Shown: positions 24,878-33,088, counted from the stretch's first letter. The stretch is DNA of 46,225 bases from Clostridia bacterium (GCA_017542695.1 JAFXWT010000103.1:1-46225); one strand, 5' to 3'. Program-made: numbers and translations. The notes: generated by a model from the letters alone, not told the origin.

Positions 24878-25767
24878 TTTTCGTTCTCGCTTTCACTGAT
24901 TATGTATCTCTCGTAGCAGAAAAGGTACTGTTGTGCGATGCCCGCGTATTTGCCGAGATTTGTCATGTCGACGCCGTCGGGGTAATATTTTTCGAGCACG
25001 CGGCGTATCCACACGTCGACGGGGAACGCCTCCGTCTTATGATATCCGAAAAGGAGCGTGCAGTCGGCGACCTTTTTGCCTACGCCGCATATCTGCATGA
25101 GGTACTCTTCCCCTTCCTCGAACGTCATTTTGTCGACTGCGTCGAGGTCGACGCGGCCGTCGACAACGCGCGCGGCGGCGTCCGTCACATATTTTGATCG
25201 GAAGCCCATTTTGAGCTCGTTTAAGGCGGGGATGCCCGCCGCAAGTATCGCGTCGGGAGTCGGGAATGCGTAGCATTCCTCGCCGAACGACTCGAATTTT
25301 TCGCCGAGGGCGCGGCTCATGTCGGCGACGATCTTTTTTATTCGCGGGATGTTGTTGTTCTGCGAAATGATGAACGAGCAGAGCGTTTCCCATTTGTCTT
25401 GGCGGAGGATGCGGATGCCGCTCGCCGCTTTGACCGCGTCGAATATCACGTTGTTGTATACGCCGAATTTCTCACACACGTCGGCGTTTATCGCGCCATA
25501 GTCCTCGTCGAGACCGAGATATTTTTCCCATATCTCATTATATTCGACGGGTGTTGTCCCCGACAAATAAAGATTGTCGCCATCCTGCTTTATTTTTATT
25601 CGCTTGCCCATTGCGACGCCGTCGATGACCCCGTCTTTTTCATTAAAGCGAAAGCACTGACCACAGTCAAAAACGCGCGAGGCGTTGAAGTCGGTTATGT
25701 GTTTCAGCACGACGCATTTTTCGCCGTTTATCGTCGCCTGCTCCGGTTTTGGTTTAACGTATAACAT
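24874..25767 (-). CDS. 8-oxoguanine DNA glycosylase (OGG1 type, HhH-GPD)
   Basis: A 297-residue base-excision repair enzyme that removes oxidised guanine and nicks the abasic site. FDCGQCFRF (about residue 31) is the OGG N-terminal signature, and the helix-hairpin-helix ICGVGKKVADC carries the catalytic lysine, with the activating aspartate in AFPVDVWIRRVL. I chose ATG 25767 after GGAGGGATATATC. The downstream zinc-ribbon gene overlaps by 4 bases. Confidence 0.88.
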   Translation of the reverse strand: MLYVKPKPEQATINGEKCVVLKHITDFNASRVFDCGQCFRFNEKDGVIDGVAMGKRIKIKQDGDNLYLSGTTPVEYNEIWEKYLGLDEDYGAINADVCEKFGVYNNVIFDAVKAASGIRILRQDKWETLCSFIISQNNNIPRIKKIVADMSRALGEKFESFGEECYAFPTPDAILAAGIPALNELKMGFRSKYVTDAAARVVDGRVDLDAVDKMTFEEGEEYLMQICGVGKKVADCTLLFGYHKTEAFPVDVWIRRVLEKYYPDGVDMTNLGKYAGIAQQYLFCYERYIISESENEK

Positions 25768-25872
25768 GATATATCCCTCCGTCAATGTCAATTATGCACG
25801 AAAAAAGGGGATTTGTCAAGCAGTTTGATTTTTTCTGTTTTTCTCAAAGGAAAATAAATGGTCGAAAACCCA

Positions 25873-25901
25873 TTGATTTTTTCCTCGTTTCGTTATATAA
25901 T
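25873..25901 (+). promoter_or_regulatory. Promoter of the DUF6062-pfkA pair
   Basis: TTGATT (25873-25878), 17 bases, TATAAT (25896-25901), 28 bases before ATG 25930. Confidence 0.65.
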
Positions 25902-25929
25902 GTAAAATACGGAAATATGGGAGGTTTTT

Positions 25930-26643
25930 ATGGCTGAACAGATCTACACCATACCGATAAACGAAGCTTTCGACAAAGCCGCGGCGGGCGAGAAGCCGAC
26001 GTGTCCGTTCTGCGCGCTGTACTCGATGCTCGAAAAAAACGCCGTCGACGCGGTGATGGGCGCGGCGAAAATGGAGCCCGACGTCCGCATCGAGACGAAC
26101 AAAAAGGGCTTTTGCCGCCGCCACTTCGACATGATGGCATCGTCGGGGAGCCGCCTCGGGCTGGGGCTGATTCTCGAAAGTCACGTCGCGGAGGTCGAAA
26201 AGACAATATTCGACGGCGGGACGCTCTTTGACGCGAAGGGCGAAAAAGAGCAGAAGAAGCTCGACGCGCTCGAAAGATCGTGCTACGTGTGCGACAAGAT
26301 CGAGTATAATTTCTCGCGTCTCATTTCCAACGCCGTTTATATGTGGGAGCACGAGGAAGAGTTCAGGCAAAAATTCGAGTCGGCGAGAACGTATTGCCTC
26401 CCGCACTACAAAAAATTGCTCGAATACGGCTCGGCGGAGCTCGGCAAAAAGGATTTTTCCGAATATTTCAAGGCGGCGCGCGGCGTGATGCAGAAATACA
26501 TAAAGGAGCTCGGCGGCGACGTGAGCTGGTTCTGCAAGAAATTCGATTACAGGTATGACTCGGAGCCGTGGTATAACGCAAAGGACGCGGTGCCGCGGGC
26601 GATAAACTTCCTCGTCGGAGGAGAAAACGACAAAAATCAGTAA
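25930..26643 (+). CDS. DUF6062 family protein
   Basis: A 237-residue cysteine-containing protein: PTCPFCALY near residue 26, KGFCRRHFDMM near 60, SCYVCDKIE near 118 and RTYCLPHYKKLL near 156. Spaced CxxC and C-x2-H motifs suggest two metal sites. This pattern fits clostridial DUF6062 proteins, whose function is not known. GGGAGG precedes the start. pfkA begins 16 bases downstream, so the two are probably co-transcribed. Confidence 0.75.
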   Translation: MAEQIYTIPINEAFDKAAAGEKPTCPFCALYSMLEKNAVDAVMGAAKMEPDVRIETNKKGFCRRHFDMMASSGSRLGLGLILESHVAEVEKTIFDGGTLFDAKGEKEQKKLDALERSCYVCDKIEYNFSRLISNAVYMWEHEEEFRQKFESARTYCLPHYKKLLEYGSAELGKKDFSEYFKAARGVMQKYIKELGGDVSWFCKKFDYRYDSEPWYNAKDAVPRAINFLVGGENDKNQ

Positions 26644-26659
26644 AGGACGGATAAATATT

Positions 26660-27718
26660 ATGAAATTCAGAAGAATAGGCGTACTTACATCGGGCGGCGA
26701 CGCTCCCGGTATGAACGCGGCGATCCGCGCCGTTGTCCGCGCGGGACTTTCGCACGGAATTGAAGTTTACGGCATTATGGAGGGGTACAAAGGGCTCGTC
26801 GATGGCAATCTGAAGCTCTTCACAAAGCCGTCGGAGGTGTCGAATATCATCGAGCGCAGCGGTACGGCAATCTACACCGAGCGCTGCCCCGAATTTGCGA
26901 CGGAAGATGGCATGCAGAGCGCTCTCCGCACTTGCCGCGAAAATAACATTGACGGCGTTATCGCCATCGGCGGCGACGGAACGTTCCGCGGAGCGACGGA
27001 CCTCGCTTCGCGCGGCATTCCGACCATCGGCATCCCCGGCACGATCGACAACGACATCACGGCAACCGACTATACGATCGGTCTCGACACGGCGATGAGC
27101 ACAGTCGTGAATTACGTCGACTCGCTTCGCGCAACGTGCGAATCGCACGCGAGATGCAACGTCGTCGAGGTCATGGGGCGCCACGCGGGCCACATCGCGC
27201 TCCGCACCGCTGTTGCAACCGGCGCAGTCGCCGTCGCGGTCGCCGAATTTGATTTCGACGAGGACGCGGCGATAAAGAGCATCATCGAAAAGAGAAAAGA
27301 GGGCAAGCGCGGATTTATAATTATCGTTTCCGAGGGGTGCGTCGGCTACGCGCAAAAGCTCGCAAAGACGATCGAGGAAAAAACGAGCGTTACGACAAGA
27401 TTTGCCTGCCCCGCGCACGCACAGCGCGGCGGCATCCCCACGCTGACGGACAGACTCGTCGCGTCGGAAATGGGCGAATACGCCGTTGAACAGCTCCTCG
27501 CGGGCAAGTCGGACATCGTTATCTGCAAGAATGACGACAAGCTCTGCACAGTCGACATCGCGCGCGCGCTGAAAGTTGACAGAATGTTCAAAGGCAAAAT
27601 GACGGATGATGAGCGCGCGGCGCTCTCCGCCGACGATCTTGCGTATATGGAAGCGCGCTGCGAAAACGTTCGCGCGAAGATGAAGAAACTTTACGATCTC
27701 GTTTACGCGCTGAAATAA
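26660..27718 (+). CDS. pfkA: ATP-dependent 6-phosphofructokinase
   Basis: A 352-residue glycolytic kinase making fructose 1,6-bisphosphate. The N-terminal LTSGGDAPGMNAAIRA is at residues 9-24. IGGDGTFRG (103-111) has Gly at the position where PPi-dependent enzymes have Asp, which argues for ATP. PGTIDNDI carries the catalytic aspartate. It is about 30 residues longer than the classic 320-residue PfkA, with a C-terminal extension. It follows the DUF6062 gene by 16 bases. Confidence 0.92.
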   Translation: MKFRRIGVLTSGGDAPGMNAAIRAVVRAGLSHGIEVYGIMEGYKGLVDGNLKLFTKPSEVSNIIERSGTAIYTERCPEFATEDGMQSALRTCRENNIDGVIAIGGDGTFRGATDLASRGIPTIGIPGTIDNDITATDYTIGLDTAMSTVVNYVDSLRATCESHARCNVVEVMGRHAGHIALRTAVATGAVAVAVAEFDFDEDAAIKSIIEKRKEGKRGFIIIVSEGCVGYAQKLAKTIEEKTSVTTRFACPAHAQRGGIPTLTDRLVASEMGEYAVEQLLAGKSDIVICKNDDKLCTVDIARALKVDRMFKGKMTDDERAALSADDLAYMEARCENVRAKMKKLYDLVYALK

Positions 27719-27732
27719 ACCGATATATAATG

Positions 27733-27756
27733 AAAAAGCACCGCGAGGTGCTTTTT
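27733..27756. terminator. Bidirectional terminator between pfkA and the XRE gene
   Basis: AAAAAGCACC, loop GCGA, GGTGCTTTTT. It overlaps the stop codon of the convergent XRE gene. Confidence 0.85.
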
Positions 27757-27961
27757 ATTTTTTGTCGTGGTATTCTTCAAAAAGATCATTCGGCGTGCAC
27801 TCTAAAATGTCGCACAATGCCGAAAGTGTTTCAAATCTCATTCCCTTTGTTTCGTTATTTATGATTTTGTTGAAATTTTGATAACTGAGTCCGAGCTTTA
27901 TGTACAGCCAATATTTTGTTTTTCCCTTTTCTTCAAGGATCTTGTCTACTCTGAGCCGCAT
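27755..27961 (-). CDS. Small XRE/Cro-CI family regulator
   Basis: A 68-residue protein that is only a helix-turn-helix domain: KTKYWLYIKLGLSYQNFNKI contains the recognition region, and TLSALCDILECTPNDLFEE is the closing helix of XRE domains. ATG 27961 follows GGAGGATAAAAT. Three CATTATATA-type motifs lie immediately upstream and overlap its own probable -10 boxes, so autoregulation is plausible. Targets are unknown. Confidence 0.85.
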   Translation of the reverse strand: MRLRVDKILEEKGKTKYWLYIKLGLSYQNFNKIINNETKGMRFETLSALCDILECTPNDLFEEYHDKK

Positions 27962-27974
27962 ATTTTATCCTCCG

Positions 27975-28046
27975 CATTATATAATTGATACATTATATAT
28001 TTTACGCGATAAAATACTTGACAAATAGACCTTTACATTATATAAT
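27975..28046. promoter_or_regulatory. Repeated CATTATATAAT motifs, candidate XRE operators
   Basis: CATTATATAAT occurs at 27975-27985 and 28036-28046, with a close variant CATTATATAT at 27991-28000 and a weaker one at 28051. The core ATTATATAAT is palindromic. The copies cover the XRE upstream region and the -10 box of the opposing promoter. Confidence 0.4.
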
Positions 28047-28047
28047 T
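28019..28047 (+). promoter_or_regulatory. Perfect consensus promoter with no gene behind it
   Basis: TTGACA (28019-28024), 17 bases, TATAAT (28042-28047). The next downstream structure is the terminator at 28081-28111, so the product would be an RNA of about 60 bases. No ribosome binding site or convincing frame follows. Confidence 0.5.
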
Positions 28048-28080
28048 TTACATAATATATGGTCTTCCGTTTCGCCAAAC

Positions 28081-28111
28081 AAAAAAAACGGACGCCGAGC
28101 GTCCGTTTTTT
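28081..28111. terminator. Terminator of the rplJL operon
   Basis: ACGGACGC, loop CGA, GCGTCCGT with a T-run on one side and an A8 run on the other, so it works in both directions. Confidence 0.85.
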
Positions 28112-28130
28112 AAGTAATTCTTTTTTTGAA

Positions 28131-28508
28131 TTATTTGATCTCGACTGTAGCGCCTGCTGCTGTGAGGTCAGCTTTCATCTTTTCAGCGTCTTCCTTGGAA
28201 ACGCCTTCCTTGATCGTCTTAGGAGCTGCTTCTACGAGTTCCTTAGCTTCCTTGAGTCCGAGGCCTGTGAGCTCACGAACTGCCTTGATAACGTTGAGCT
28301 TGCTTTCGCCGAACGAAGCGAGAACAACGTCGAACTCTGTCTTTTCTTCCTCAGCTGCCGCTGCGGGAGCTGCTGCGCCGCCTGCAACCGCTACGGGAGC
28401 CGCGGATACGCCGAATTCCTCTTCGAGGGCCTTAACAAGCTCTGCAACTTCGAGGATTGTGAATGTCTTTATCTGCTCAACAAGAGCTGTGATTTTTTCA
28501 GATGCCAT
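28131..28508 (-). CDS. rplL: Ribosomal protein L7/L12
   Basis: A 125-residue stalk protein with the N-terminal dimerisation domain ([20 protein letters not shown]), an Ala-rich hinge and the C-terminal factor-binding domain ([40 protein letters not shown]). It recruits translation factors to the ribosome. It follows rplJ by 46 bases in the classic order. Confidence 0.97.
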   Translation of the reverse strand: MASEKITALVEQIKTFTILEVAELVKALEEEFGVSAAPVAVAGGAAAPAAAAEEEKTEFDVVLASFGESKLNVIKAVRELTGLGLKEAKELVEAAPKTIKEGVSKEDAEKMKADLTAAGATVEIK

Positions 28509-28554
28509 GATTTGATTCCTCCATAAAAATTAGTTTGATTTTGTTTTTTTGTGA

Positions 28555-29070
28555 TTACGCTACGCTCTCCGTATTGCCGCCGTCTTTGTCGACAATGGCC
28601 TGAAGAACATAAGCAAGACTGTAGAGAGACGACTGAAGACTTCCGAGAACCTTTCCGATGAGCTGTTCCTTGGACGGAAGCGTTGCAAGCTCGTTAACTC
28701 CCTTGGCGTCGATAACTCCGCCGTCTACGAAACCGGATTTGATCTCGAAAGACTCTATCGTATCGGCATACTTCTTAAGGATTTTAGCAGCTATGACGGG
28801 ATCTTCCGCGCTTGTCGCAACAGCTGTCATTCCCTCAAGATCTTTTGTGAGCGCGTCGAAACCGACGCTCTCGCATGCTCTCTTTGTGAGAGTGTTTTTG
28901 ATAACGGTGTACTCAACGCCCGCTTTTCTGAGCTCGGCACGGAGAGTCGTGTCCTTCTCAACGGTGATACCCTCGTATTTTACGATAACACCGGCAGCGG
29001 AATTTTTAAGTCTTTCCGTCAGATCGGCAACGATCTGCTTCTTGGATTCAAGAACTTTTGCACTTGGCAT
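28555..29070 (-). CDS. rplJ: Ribosomal protein L10
   Basis: A 171-residue protein that anchors L7/L12 dimers to 23S rRNA. The N-terminus MPSAKVLESKKQIVADLTER is typical, and the C-terminal helix binding L7/L12 ends KDGGNTESVA. I chose ATG 29070 because AAGGGTGGTGAAATC precedes it; the longer open frame runs into the L10 leader. L10 normally represses this operon by binding the leader. Confidence 0.95.
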   Translation of the reverse strand: MPSAKVLESKKQIVADLTERLKNSAAGVIVKYEGITVEKDTTLRAELRKAGVEYTVIKNTLTKRACESVGFDALTKDLEGMTAVATSAEDPVIAAKILKKYADTIESFEIKSGFVDGGVIDAKGVNELATLPSKEQLIGKVLGSLQSSLYSLAYVLQAIVDKDGGNTESVA

Positions 29071-29130
29071 GATTTCACCACCCTTCTTTATAATAAAACA
29101 GCCAAGCATTTTCTTTTGCCCGATGGCAAA

Positions 29131-29245
29131 AAATAAAAAATCTTTCCGCAAACCGATAAGGCGCAGAAAGACGCAAAAAACGTGTTTGTATCTCTCCTCG
29201 GCAGGTAGCTTAGCTTTTACTTTGAACCTGCTGTCTTCGGATTGC
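29131..29245 (-). ncRNA. L10 leader with transcription attenuator
   Basis: On the minus strand GAAGACAGCAGG and CTACCTGCCGAGGAGAG form the conserved kink-turn-containing leader bound by L10(L12)4. Downstream, TCTTTCTGCGCC pairs with GGTTTGCGGAAAGA and is followed by TTTTTTATTTTTT, a terminator that can stop transcription before rplJ. This arrangement matches the L10_leader family of Bacillota. Confidence 0.8.
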
Positions 29246-29251
29246 CCGAAT

Positions 29252-29280
29252 ATAATATCATAAAAAGCGGAGATTGTCAA
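29252..29280 (-). promoter_or_regulatory. Promoter of the rplJL operon
   Basis: TTGACA (29275-29280), 17 bases, TATTAT (29252-29257) on the minus strand, directly upstream of the L10 leader. Confidence 0.8.
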
Positions 29281-29328
29281 GGGTTTTTCGGGATTTTTTT
29301 ATAAAAAACAAGATTTTTCCAAATCCTG

Positions 29329-29357
29329 TTGTTTTGGCGGCGCGGTTATGGTATAAT
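29329..29357 (+). promoter_or_regulatory. Promoter of the DUF1295 gene
   Basis: TTGTTT (29329-29334), 17 bases, TATAAT (29352-29357) with TGG just before the -10 box. Confidence 0.5.
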
Positions 29358-29441
29358 CGAAAAAACGCTTCTGAAAAATGGCGCGCTCACCGAAAGAATA
29401 TGTCCTGCGTCATTTGAAAAAATACGGGAGAGGATATAAAA

Positions 29442-30299
29442 ATGAATGAAAAAACAAAAGGCGTGATAATCGACATCATCGTTTATATTTCCGCGTTTGC
29501 CGTCGGCGCCGTGCCGTTTATGTTTATCGAAAATATTTTTGCCGCGACGGCGGCGTTCACCGCGACGGCGACGCTCGTCGTTTTCATCGCGTCGTGCATC
29601 TATTCGGACGTTTCAATCTACGATCCGTATTGGAGCGTCGCGCCGCCTGTGATGCTCATTGCCGATATGATAAAATACAAGCTGTGGAACGTCAATTCCA
29701 TAATTCTTCTCGCCGTCGTTATTATATGGGCGACTCGGCTCACGGCGAACTGGCTCATCACGTACAAGGGACTCGGACGCGAGGATTGGCGATACGCGCA
29801 GTATCGTGAAAAATTCAACGCGCCGATGTTTCATTTCATCAGCTTCGTGGGGCTTCACTTCGTACCGACGATCGTCGTTTATGCGGGACTTGTCGGCGGC
29901 ATTTTCGCAATGCAGGAAGAAAAGTTTTCGATACCGTCGCTCATCGGACTGTTCGTGATGCTTGCAGCGGTCAATCTTGAAAACATATCTGACAGTGCCA
30001 TCCACCGCTTCCTTAAGGAGCACGAGGGCGAACGGCGGACGTGCGACGTTTCCGTGTGGAAATATTCGCGCCACCCGAACTACCTCGGCGAAATGTCGTT
30101 CTGGACGGGGATGTATATCTTTTTCGTCGCAATCAGACCGGATATATGGTATTACGGGCTCGGATTTCTTTCGATCATCGCGCTGTTCCTTTTCGTTTCG
30201 ATACCGATGATGGAAAAGCACAACGCGGAGCGCCGCGTCGACTACGCCGAATACAAGGCGAAAACGTCAATGCTGCTCCTGCTGCCGAGGAAAAAATAA
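29442..30299 (+). CDS. DUF1295 membrane protein (steroid 5-alpha-reductase-like fold)
   Basis: A 285-residue integral membrane protein with about seven hydrophobic segments. The C-terminal signature SVWKYSRHPNYLGEMSFWTG (about 208-227) matches DUF1295 and isoprenylcysteine methyltransferase-like enzymes, where it forms the cofactor-binding site. Bacterial members are poorly characterised, acting on lipids or isoprenoids by inference. ATG 29442 follows GAGAGGATATAAAA. It is a single gene with its own promoter and terminator. Confidence 0.82.
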   Translation: MNEKTKGVIIDIIVYISAFAVGAVPFMFIENIFAATAAFTATATLVVFIASCIYSDVSIYDPYWSVAPPVMLIADMIKYKLWNVNSIILLAVVIIWATRLTANWLITYKGLGREDWRYAQYREKFNAPMFHFISFVGLHFVPTIVVYAGLVGGIFAMQEEKFSIPSLIGLFVMLAAVNLENISDSAIHRFLKEHEGERRTCDVSVWKYSRHPNYLGEMSFWTGMYIFFVAIRPDIWYYGLGFLSIIALFLFVSIPMMEKHNAERRVDYAEYKAKTSMLLLLPRKK

Positions 30300-30310
30300 G
30301 TTTATTTCAA

Positions 30311-30334
30311 AAAAGCGGCAAAAGCCGCTTTTTT
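30311..30334 (+). terminator. Terminator after the DUF1295 gene
   Basis: AAAAGCGGC, loop AAAA, GCCGCTTTTTT. Confidence 0.85.
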
Positions 30335-30337
30335 GTA

Positions 30338-30366
30338 TGGACAACGGGCGAAAAATATGATAAAAT
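30338..30366 (+). promoter_or_regulatory. Promoter of the minimal SUF operon
   Basis: TGGACA (30338-30343), 17 bases, TAAAAT (30361-30366), 57 bases before the SmsC start. Confidence 0.5.
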
Positions 30367-30423
30367 ATCCTTGATATTAAAATAAGGGGAGTATGCGCCG
30401 TGCATACTCAAAAAGGAAAAAAT

Positions 30424-31173
30424 ATGCTTGAACTGAAAAACGTGTCCTTCGGCGTTGATTCCGACGGACAGGAAAAAGAAATCATCAAAGACGTAAGCTT
30501 CACGATATCCGACAGAAAGCTCGTCGTTGTGACGGGGCCGAACGGCGGCGGCAAATCGACGCTGGCGCGGCTCATCTCGGGCATCGAAAAGCCGACGGCG
30601 GGCAGGATATACATGAACGGCGTCGACATCACCGACATGAACGTCACCGAGCGCGCGAAAATGGGCGTCGGCTTTGCGTTCCAGCAGCCCGTGCGCTTCA
30701 AGGGAATTTACGTGCTCGATCTGCTCAGGATCGCGGCGGGGAAAAATCTCTCCGTCGGCGACGCATGCGAATATCTTTCGTCCGTCGGGCTTTGCGCGCG
30801 CGACTACATCGGGCGCGAGGTAAACGCTTCCCTTTCGGGCGGCGAGCTGAAGCGCATTGAGATCGCAACGGTGCTTGCGCGCGGAACGACGTTTTCCGTC
30901 TTCGACGAGCCGGAGGCGGGCATCGACCTCTGGAGCTTTCAGAATCTGATCGAGGTCTTTCAGCGTATGCGCGCCGAGATCAAAAACAGCTCGATCATGA
31001 TAATATCACATCAGGAGAGGATACTCGACATAGCGGACGAAATAATCGTTCTCAAAAACGGCACGGTCGACAGACACGGCACGCGCGACGAAGTTTTACC
31101 GTCGCTGATCGGCACGTCGTCGGCGGTCGCCGCTTGCTCCGTACTGACAGAAAAAGGAGGCGACGCGAAATGA
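30424..31173 (+). CDS. SufC-like ATPase of a minimal SUF system
   Basis: A 249-residue soluble ABC ATPase for Fe-S cluster assembly. Walker A is GPNGGGKST (about 38-46), the signature LSGGELKRIEIATVLARG is the SufC form, and Walker B FSVFDEPEAGIDLW has the SufC-type Glu-Ala-Gly-Ile-Asp. I chose ATG 30424 after AAGGAAAAAT. Its last 4 bases overlap the SufB/D-like gene. No sufS, sufU or separate sufB and sufD lie nearby, so this is a two-gene system as described for SmsCB. Confidence 0.85.
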   Translation: MLELKNVSFGVDSDGQEKEIIKDVSFTISDRKLVVVTGPNGGGKSTLARLISGIEKPTAGRIYMNGVDITDMNVTERAKMGVGFAFQQPVRFKGIYVLDLLRIAAGKNLSVGDACEYLSSVGLCARDYIGREVNASLSGGELKRIEIATVLARGTTFSVFDEPEAGIDLWSFQNLIEVFQRMRAEIKNSSIMIISHQERILDIADEIIVLKNGTVDRHGTRDEVLPSLIGTSSAVAACSVLTEKGGDAK

Positions 31174-32096
31174 AAACACTTGACGCTATCGAAAAGCGGC
31201 TTCTTCTCGAAGTCGCCGACTTGCACGAAATACCCGAGGGCGCTTACAATATCCGCTCGAACAGCGCGTCGGCGGGCAGGCGCTCGACGGAAAACATCGA
31301 AATAACGTCGAAAACCGACGTCAGCGGACTTGAAATAAGAATAAAACCGGGCACAAAACACGAGAGCGTCCACATCCCCGTTGTGATGACGGAGAGCGGG
31401 CTGAAAGAAACGGTCTATAACGATTTTTACATCGGAGAGGGCGCGGACGTGCTCATCGTCGCCGGATGCGGCATCGACAACTGCGGAAATCAGGATTCGC
31501 AGCACGACGGCGTTCACCGCTTTTATGTCGGGCGCGGAGCGACCGTGAGATACGTCGAAAAGCACTACGGCTCTGGAGATGGCGCGGGCAAGCGCATACT
31601 TAATCCCGTGACCGAGGTATATCAGGAAGAGGACAGCGCCGTCACTATGGAAATGGTGCAAATAAAGGGCGTCGACGACACGAACCGTACGACGATCGCA
31701 AATCTCAAAGCGGGCGCGAAGCTCGTCGTCAAGGAGCGTCTTATGACGCACGGAAAGCAGAACGCGATAAGCACGTACAACGTCGTGCTCGACGGCGACG
31801 GCGCGAGCGCCGACGTCGTTTCGAGAGCTGTAGCGCGCGATGAGTCATATCAGAAGTTCGACGCAAAGATCGTCGGCAACGCCGCGTGCCACGGGCACAC
31901 GGAGTGCGACTCGATCATCATGGACAACGGCAAGATTCTCGCCGTTCCCGCTCTTGAAGCAAACTCGGTCGACGCGTCGCTCGTTCACGAGGCGGCGATC
32001 GGAAAGATCGCGGGCGATCAGATAATCAAACTGATGACGCTCGGGCTTACCGAGGCGGAAGCCGAGGAGCAGATAATCAACGGATTCTTGAAATAA
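31170..32096 (+). CDS. SufB/SufD-like scaffold of a minimal SUF system
   Basis: A 308-residue beta-helix protein of the SufBD family. The core segments ADVVSRAVARDESYQKFDAK and HGHTECDSIIMD, and the C-terminal SLVHEAAIGKIAGDQIIKLM that contacts SufC, are conserved. It is shorter than SufB (about 470) or SufD (about 420), as expected for the single SmsB-type subunit that replaces both. A cysteine in AACHGHTECD is a candidate cluster ligand. ATG 31170 follows AGGAGGCGACGCGAA inside the SufC end. Confidence 0.85.
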   Translation: MKTLDAIEKRLLLEVADLHEIPEGAYNIRSNSASAGRRSTENIEITSKTDVSGLEIRIKPGTKHESVHIPVVMTESGLKETVYNDFYIGEGADVLIVAGCGIDNCGNQDSQHDGVHRFYVGRGATVRYVEKHYGSGDGAGKRILNPVTEVYQEEDSAVTMEMVQIKGVDDTNRTTIANLKAGAKLVVKERLMTHGKQNAISTYNVVLDGDGASADVVSRAVARDESYQKFDAKIVGNAACHGHTECDSIIMDNGKILAVPALEANSVDASLVHEAAIGKIAGDQIIKLMTLGLTEAEAEEQIINGFLK

Positions 32097-32111
32097 AAGG
32101 GGGCGCGTTCC

Positions 32112-32759
32112 GTGTCGGTCATAAAGGAGCTTTTCTCGGATATTACCGAGCGTTTCCGCGCGAGGAATGTTCCGCTGAAATACTCAAAACGCGACGAGTA
32201 TATCATAATCGAGGGTTACCGCGAGGGAATGACGCCGCGCGCGGAGGTGCCGAGCGAGATAATCGGGCGGCCGGTGCGCGAGATCGCGCCGCGTGCGTTC
32301 ATCGAGTGCCCGTTTCTTTACGAAATTTACATCCGCGACGGCGTTGAGGTCGTCGGCGCGAATGCGTTTTCGTCGTGCGAACAGCTTTCGCTTGTTCACA
32401 TGGACGATTCAGTGCGCGTGATCGAGCGGAACGCTTTCTTTGAGTGCGAAAATCTCTTTTGCGCCGATTTGTCACGCACGCTCAACGAGATAGACGACAA
32501 GGCGTTTTACGGGTGCCGCGGATTGCGCGACATCACTCTGCCCGACTCGCTGCGCCGCATAGGCGAGCGCGCGTTTTACGGATGCACGCTGCTTAAATCG
32601 GTGAAGATCCCCGTGAATCTGAAGGAAATATACCGCTCGACGTTCGAGAATTGCCCGGAACTATCCGACATTTACATCGAGCGCGGATCGCCTGCCGACA
32701 AGGTGCTTTCGCAAAGCGAATATTACTCGAAAAAACTCAGGTACGTACCGAGAATATAA
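32112..32759 (+). CDS. BspA-type leucine-rich repeat protein
   Basis: A 215-residue protein with at least five LRR_5 repeats of about 23 residues, e.g. IAPRAFIECPFLYEIYIRDG, VIERNAFFECENLFCADLS and RIGERAFYGCTLLKSVKIP. It has no signal peptide or membrane segment, so it appears cytoplasmic, unlike secreted BspA proteins. The start is GTG 32112 with AAGGGGG upstream. It follows the SufB/D-like gene by 15 bases and probably shares its transcript; a functional link to Fe-S assembly is not established. Confidence 0.75.
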   Translation: MSVIKELFSDITERFRARNVPLKYSKRDEYIIIEGYREGMTPRAEVPSEIIGRPVREIAPRAFIECPFLYEIYIRDGVEVVGANAFSSCEQLSLVHMDDSVRVIERNAFFECENLFCADLSRTLNEIDDKAFYGCRGLRDITLPDSLRRIGERAFYGCTLLKSVKIPVNLKEIYRSTFENCPELSDIYIERGSPADKVLSQSEYYSKKLRYVPRI

Positions 32760-32763
32760 AAAA

Positions 32764-32808
32764 GCCCCATGGCGCAAGTATTTTTCAGACTGCGCCATGG
32801 GGATTTTT
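32764..32808. terminator. Bidirectional terminator
   Basis: CCCCATGGCGCA and TGCGCCATGGGG are perfect 12-base arms around a 14-base loop, flanked by T-rich sequence on both strands. It ends the LRR gene and the convergent 62-residue gene. Confidence 0.8.
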
Positions 32809-32826
32809 ATAAGAAGGGATGAAAAA

Positions 32827-33015
32827 CTATGCTATCCTTGAAGCGAGAGGCGATTTTGTCATCATAGGCGAAAAACGCTCGCACTTCTTGTCGAGCTCTT
32901 TGGAGCGGCGATGGCGCGAGAGCATTGTTTCATTGATATCGCTCCCGTAAAAATCGTCGTTTTTTATTTCATAAGTGTGTACTATACATCCGAGAATGAT
33001 CTCTGTATTTTCCAT
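32827..33015 (-). CDS. 62-residue protein divergent from the LexA-like repressor
   Basis: A small soluble protein starting MENTEIILGCIVHTYEIKND with a basic middle (RHRRSKELDKKCER). No membrane segment or known family is recognised. ATG 33015 has a modest GGGTG ribosome binding site. Its promoter is a perfect consensus overlapped by two TACC-N6-GGTA sites, and the adjacent gene encodes a self-cleaving-type repressor. This suggests a gene kept silent and induced by stress, as small SOS genes near lexA are in other Bacillota. Confidence 0.6.
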   Translation of the reverse strand: MENTEIILGCIVHTYEIKNDDFYGSDINETMLSRHRRSKELDKKCERFSPMMTKSPLASRIA

Positions 33016-33032
33016 GTTTTTCACCCGTTTTT

Positions 33033-33080
33033 TACCTTTCGCGGTAGTTTTGTGAGCTTATTATACTACCTTCTGCGGTA
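33033..33080. promoter_or_regulatory. Two TACC-N6-GGTA operators
   Basis: TACCTTTCGCGGTA (33033-33046) and TACCTTCTGCGGTA (33067-33080) match at 12 of 14 positions and share palindromic ends. One lies in the spacer between -35 and -10, the other just downstream of the start point, the classic positions for repression. Confidence 0.65.
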
Positions 33081-33088
33081 TTTGTCAA
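33060..33088 (-). promoter_or_regulatory. Consensus promoter of the 62-residue gene
   Basis: TTGACA (33083-33088), 17 bases, TATAAT (33060-33065) on the minus strand. Confidence 0.8.

Noticed and set aside
26468..27418. 316-codon minus-strand frame opposite pfkA
   Set aside because: It is a shadow of pfkA, whose catalytic motifs are intact.
28059..28526. 155-codon plus-strand frame opposite rplL, behind a perfect promoter
   Set aside because: It has no ribosome binding site, runs through a strong terminator and is the complement of rplL, so the promoter at 28019 probably makes only a short RNA.
28555..29280. Longer rplJ frame starting at 29280
   Set aside because: It would translate the L10 leader and attenuator; MPSAKV at 29070 is the normal L10 N-terminus.
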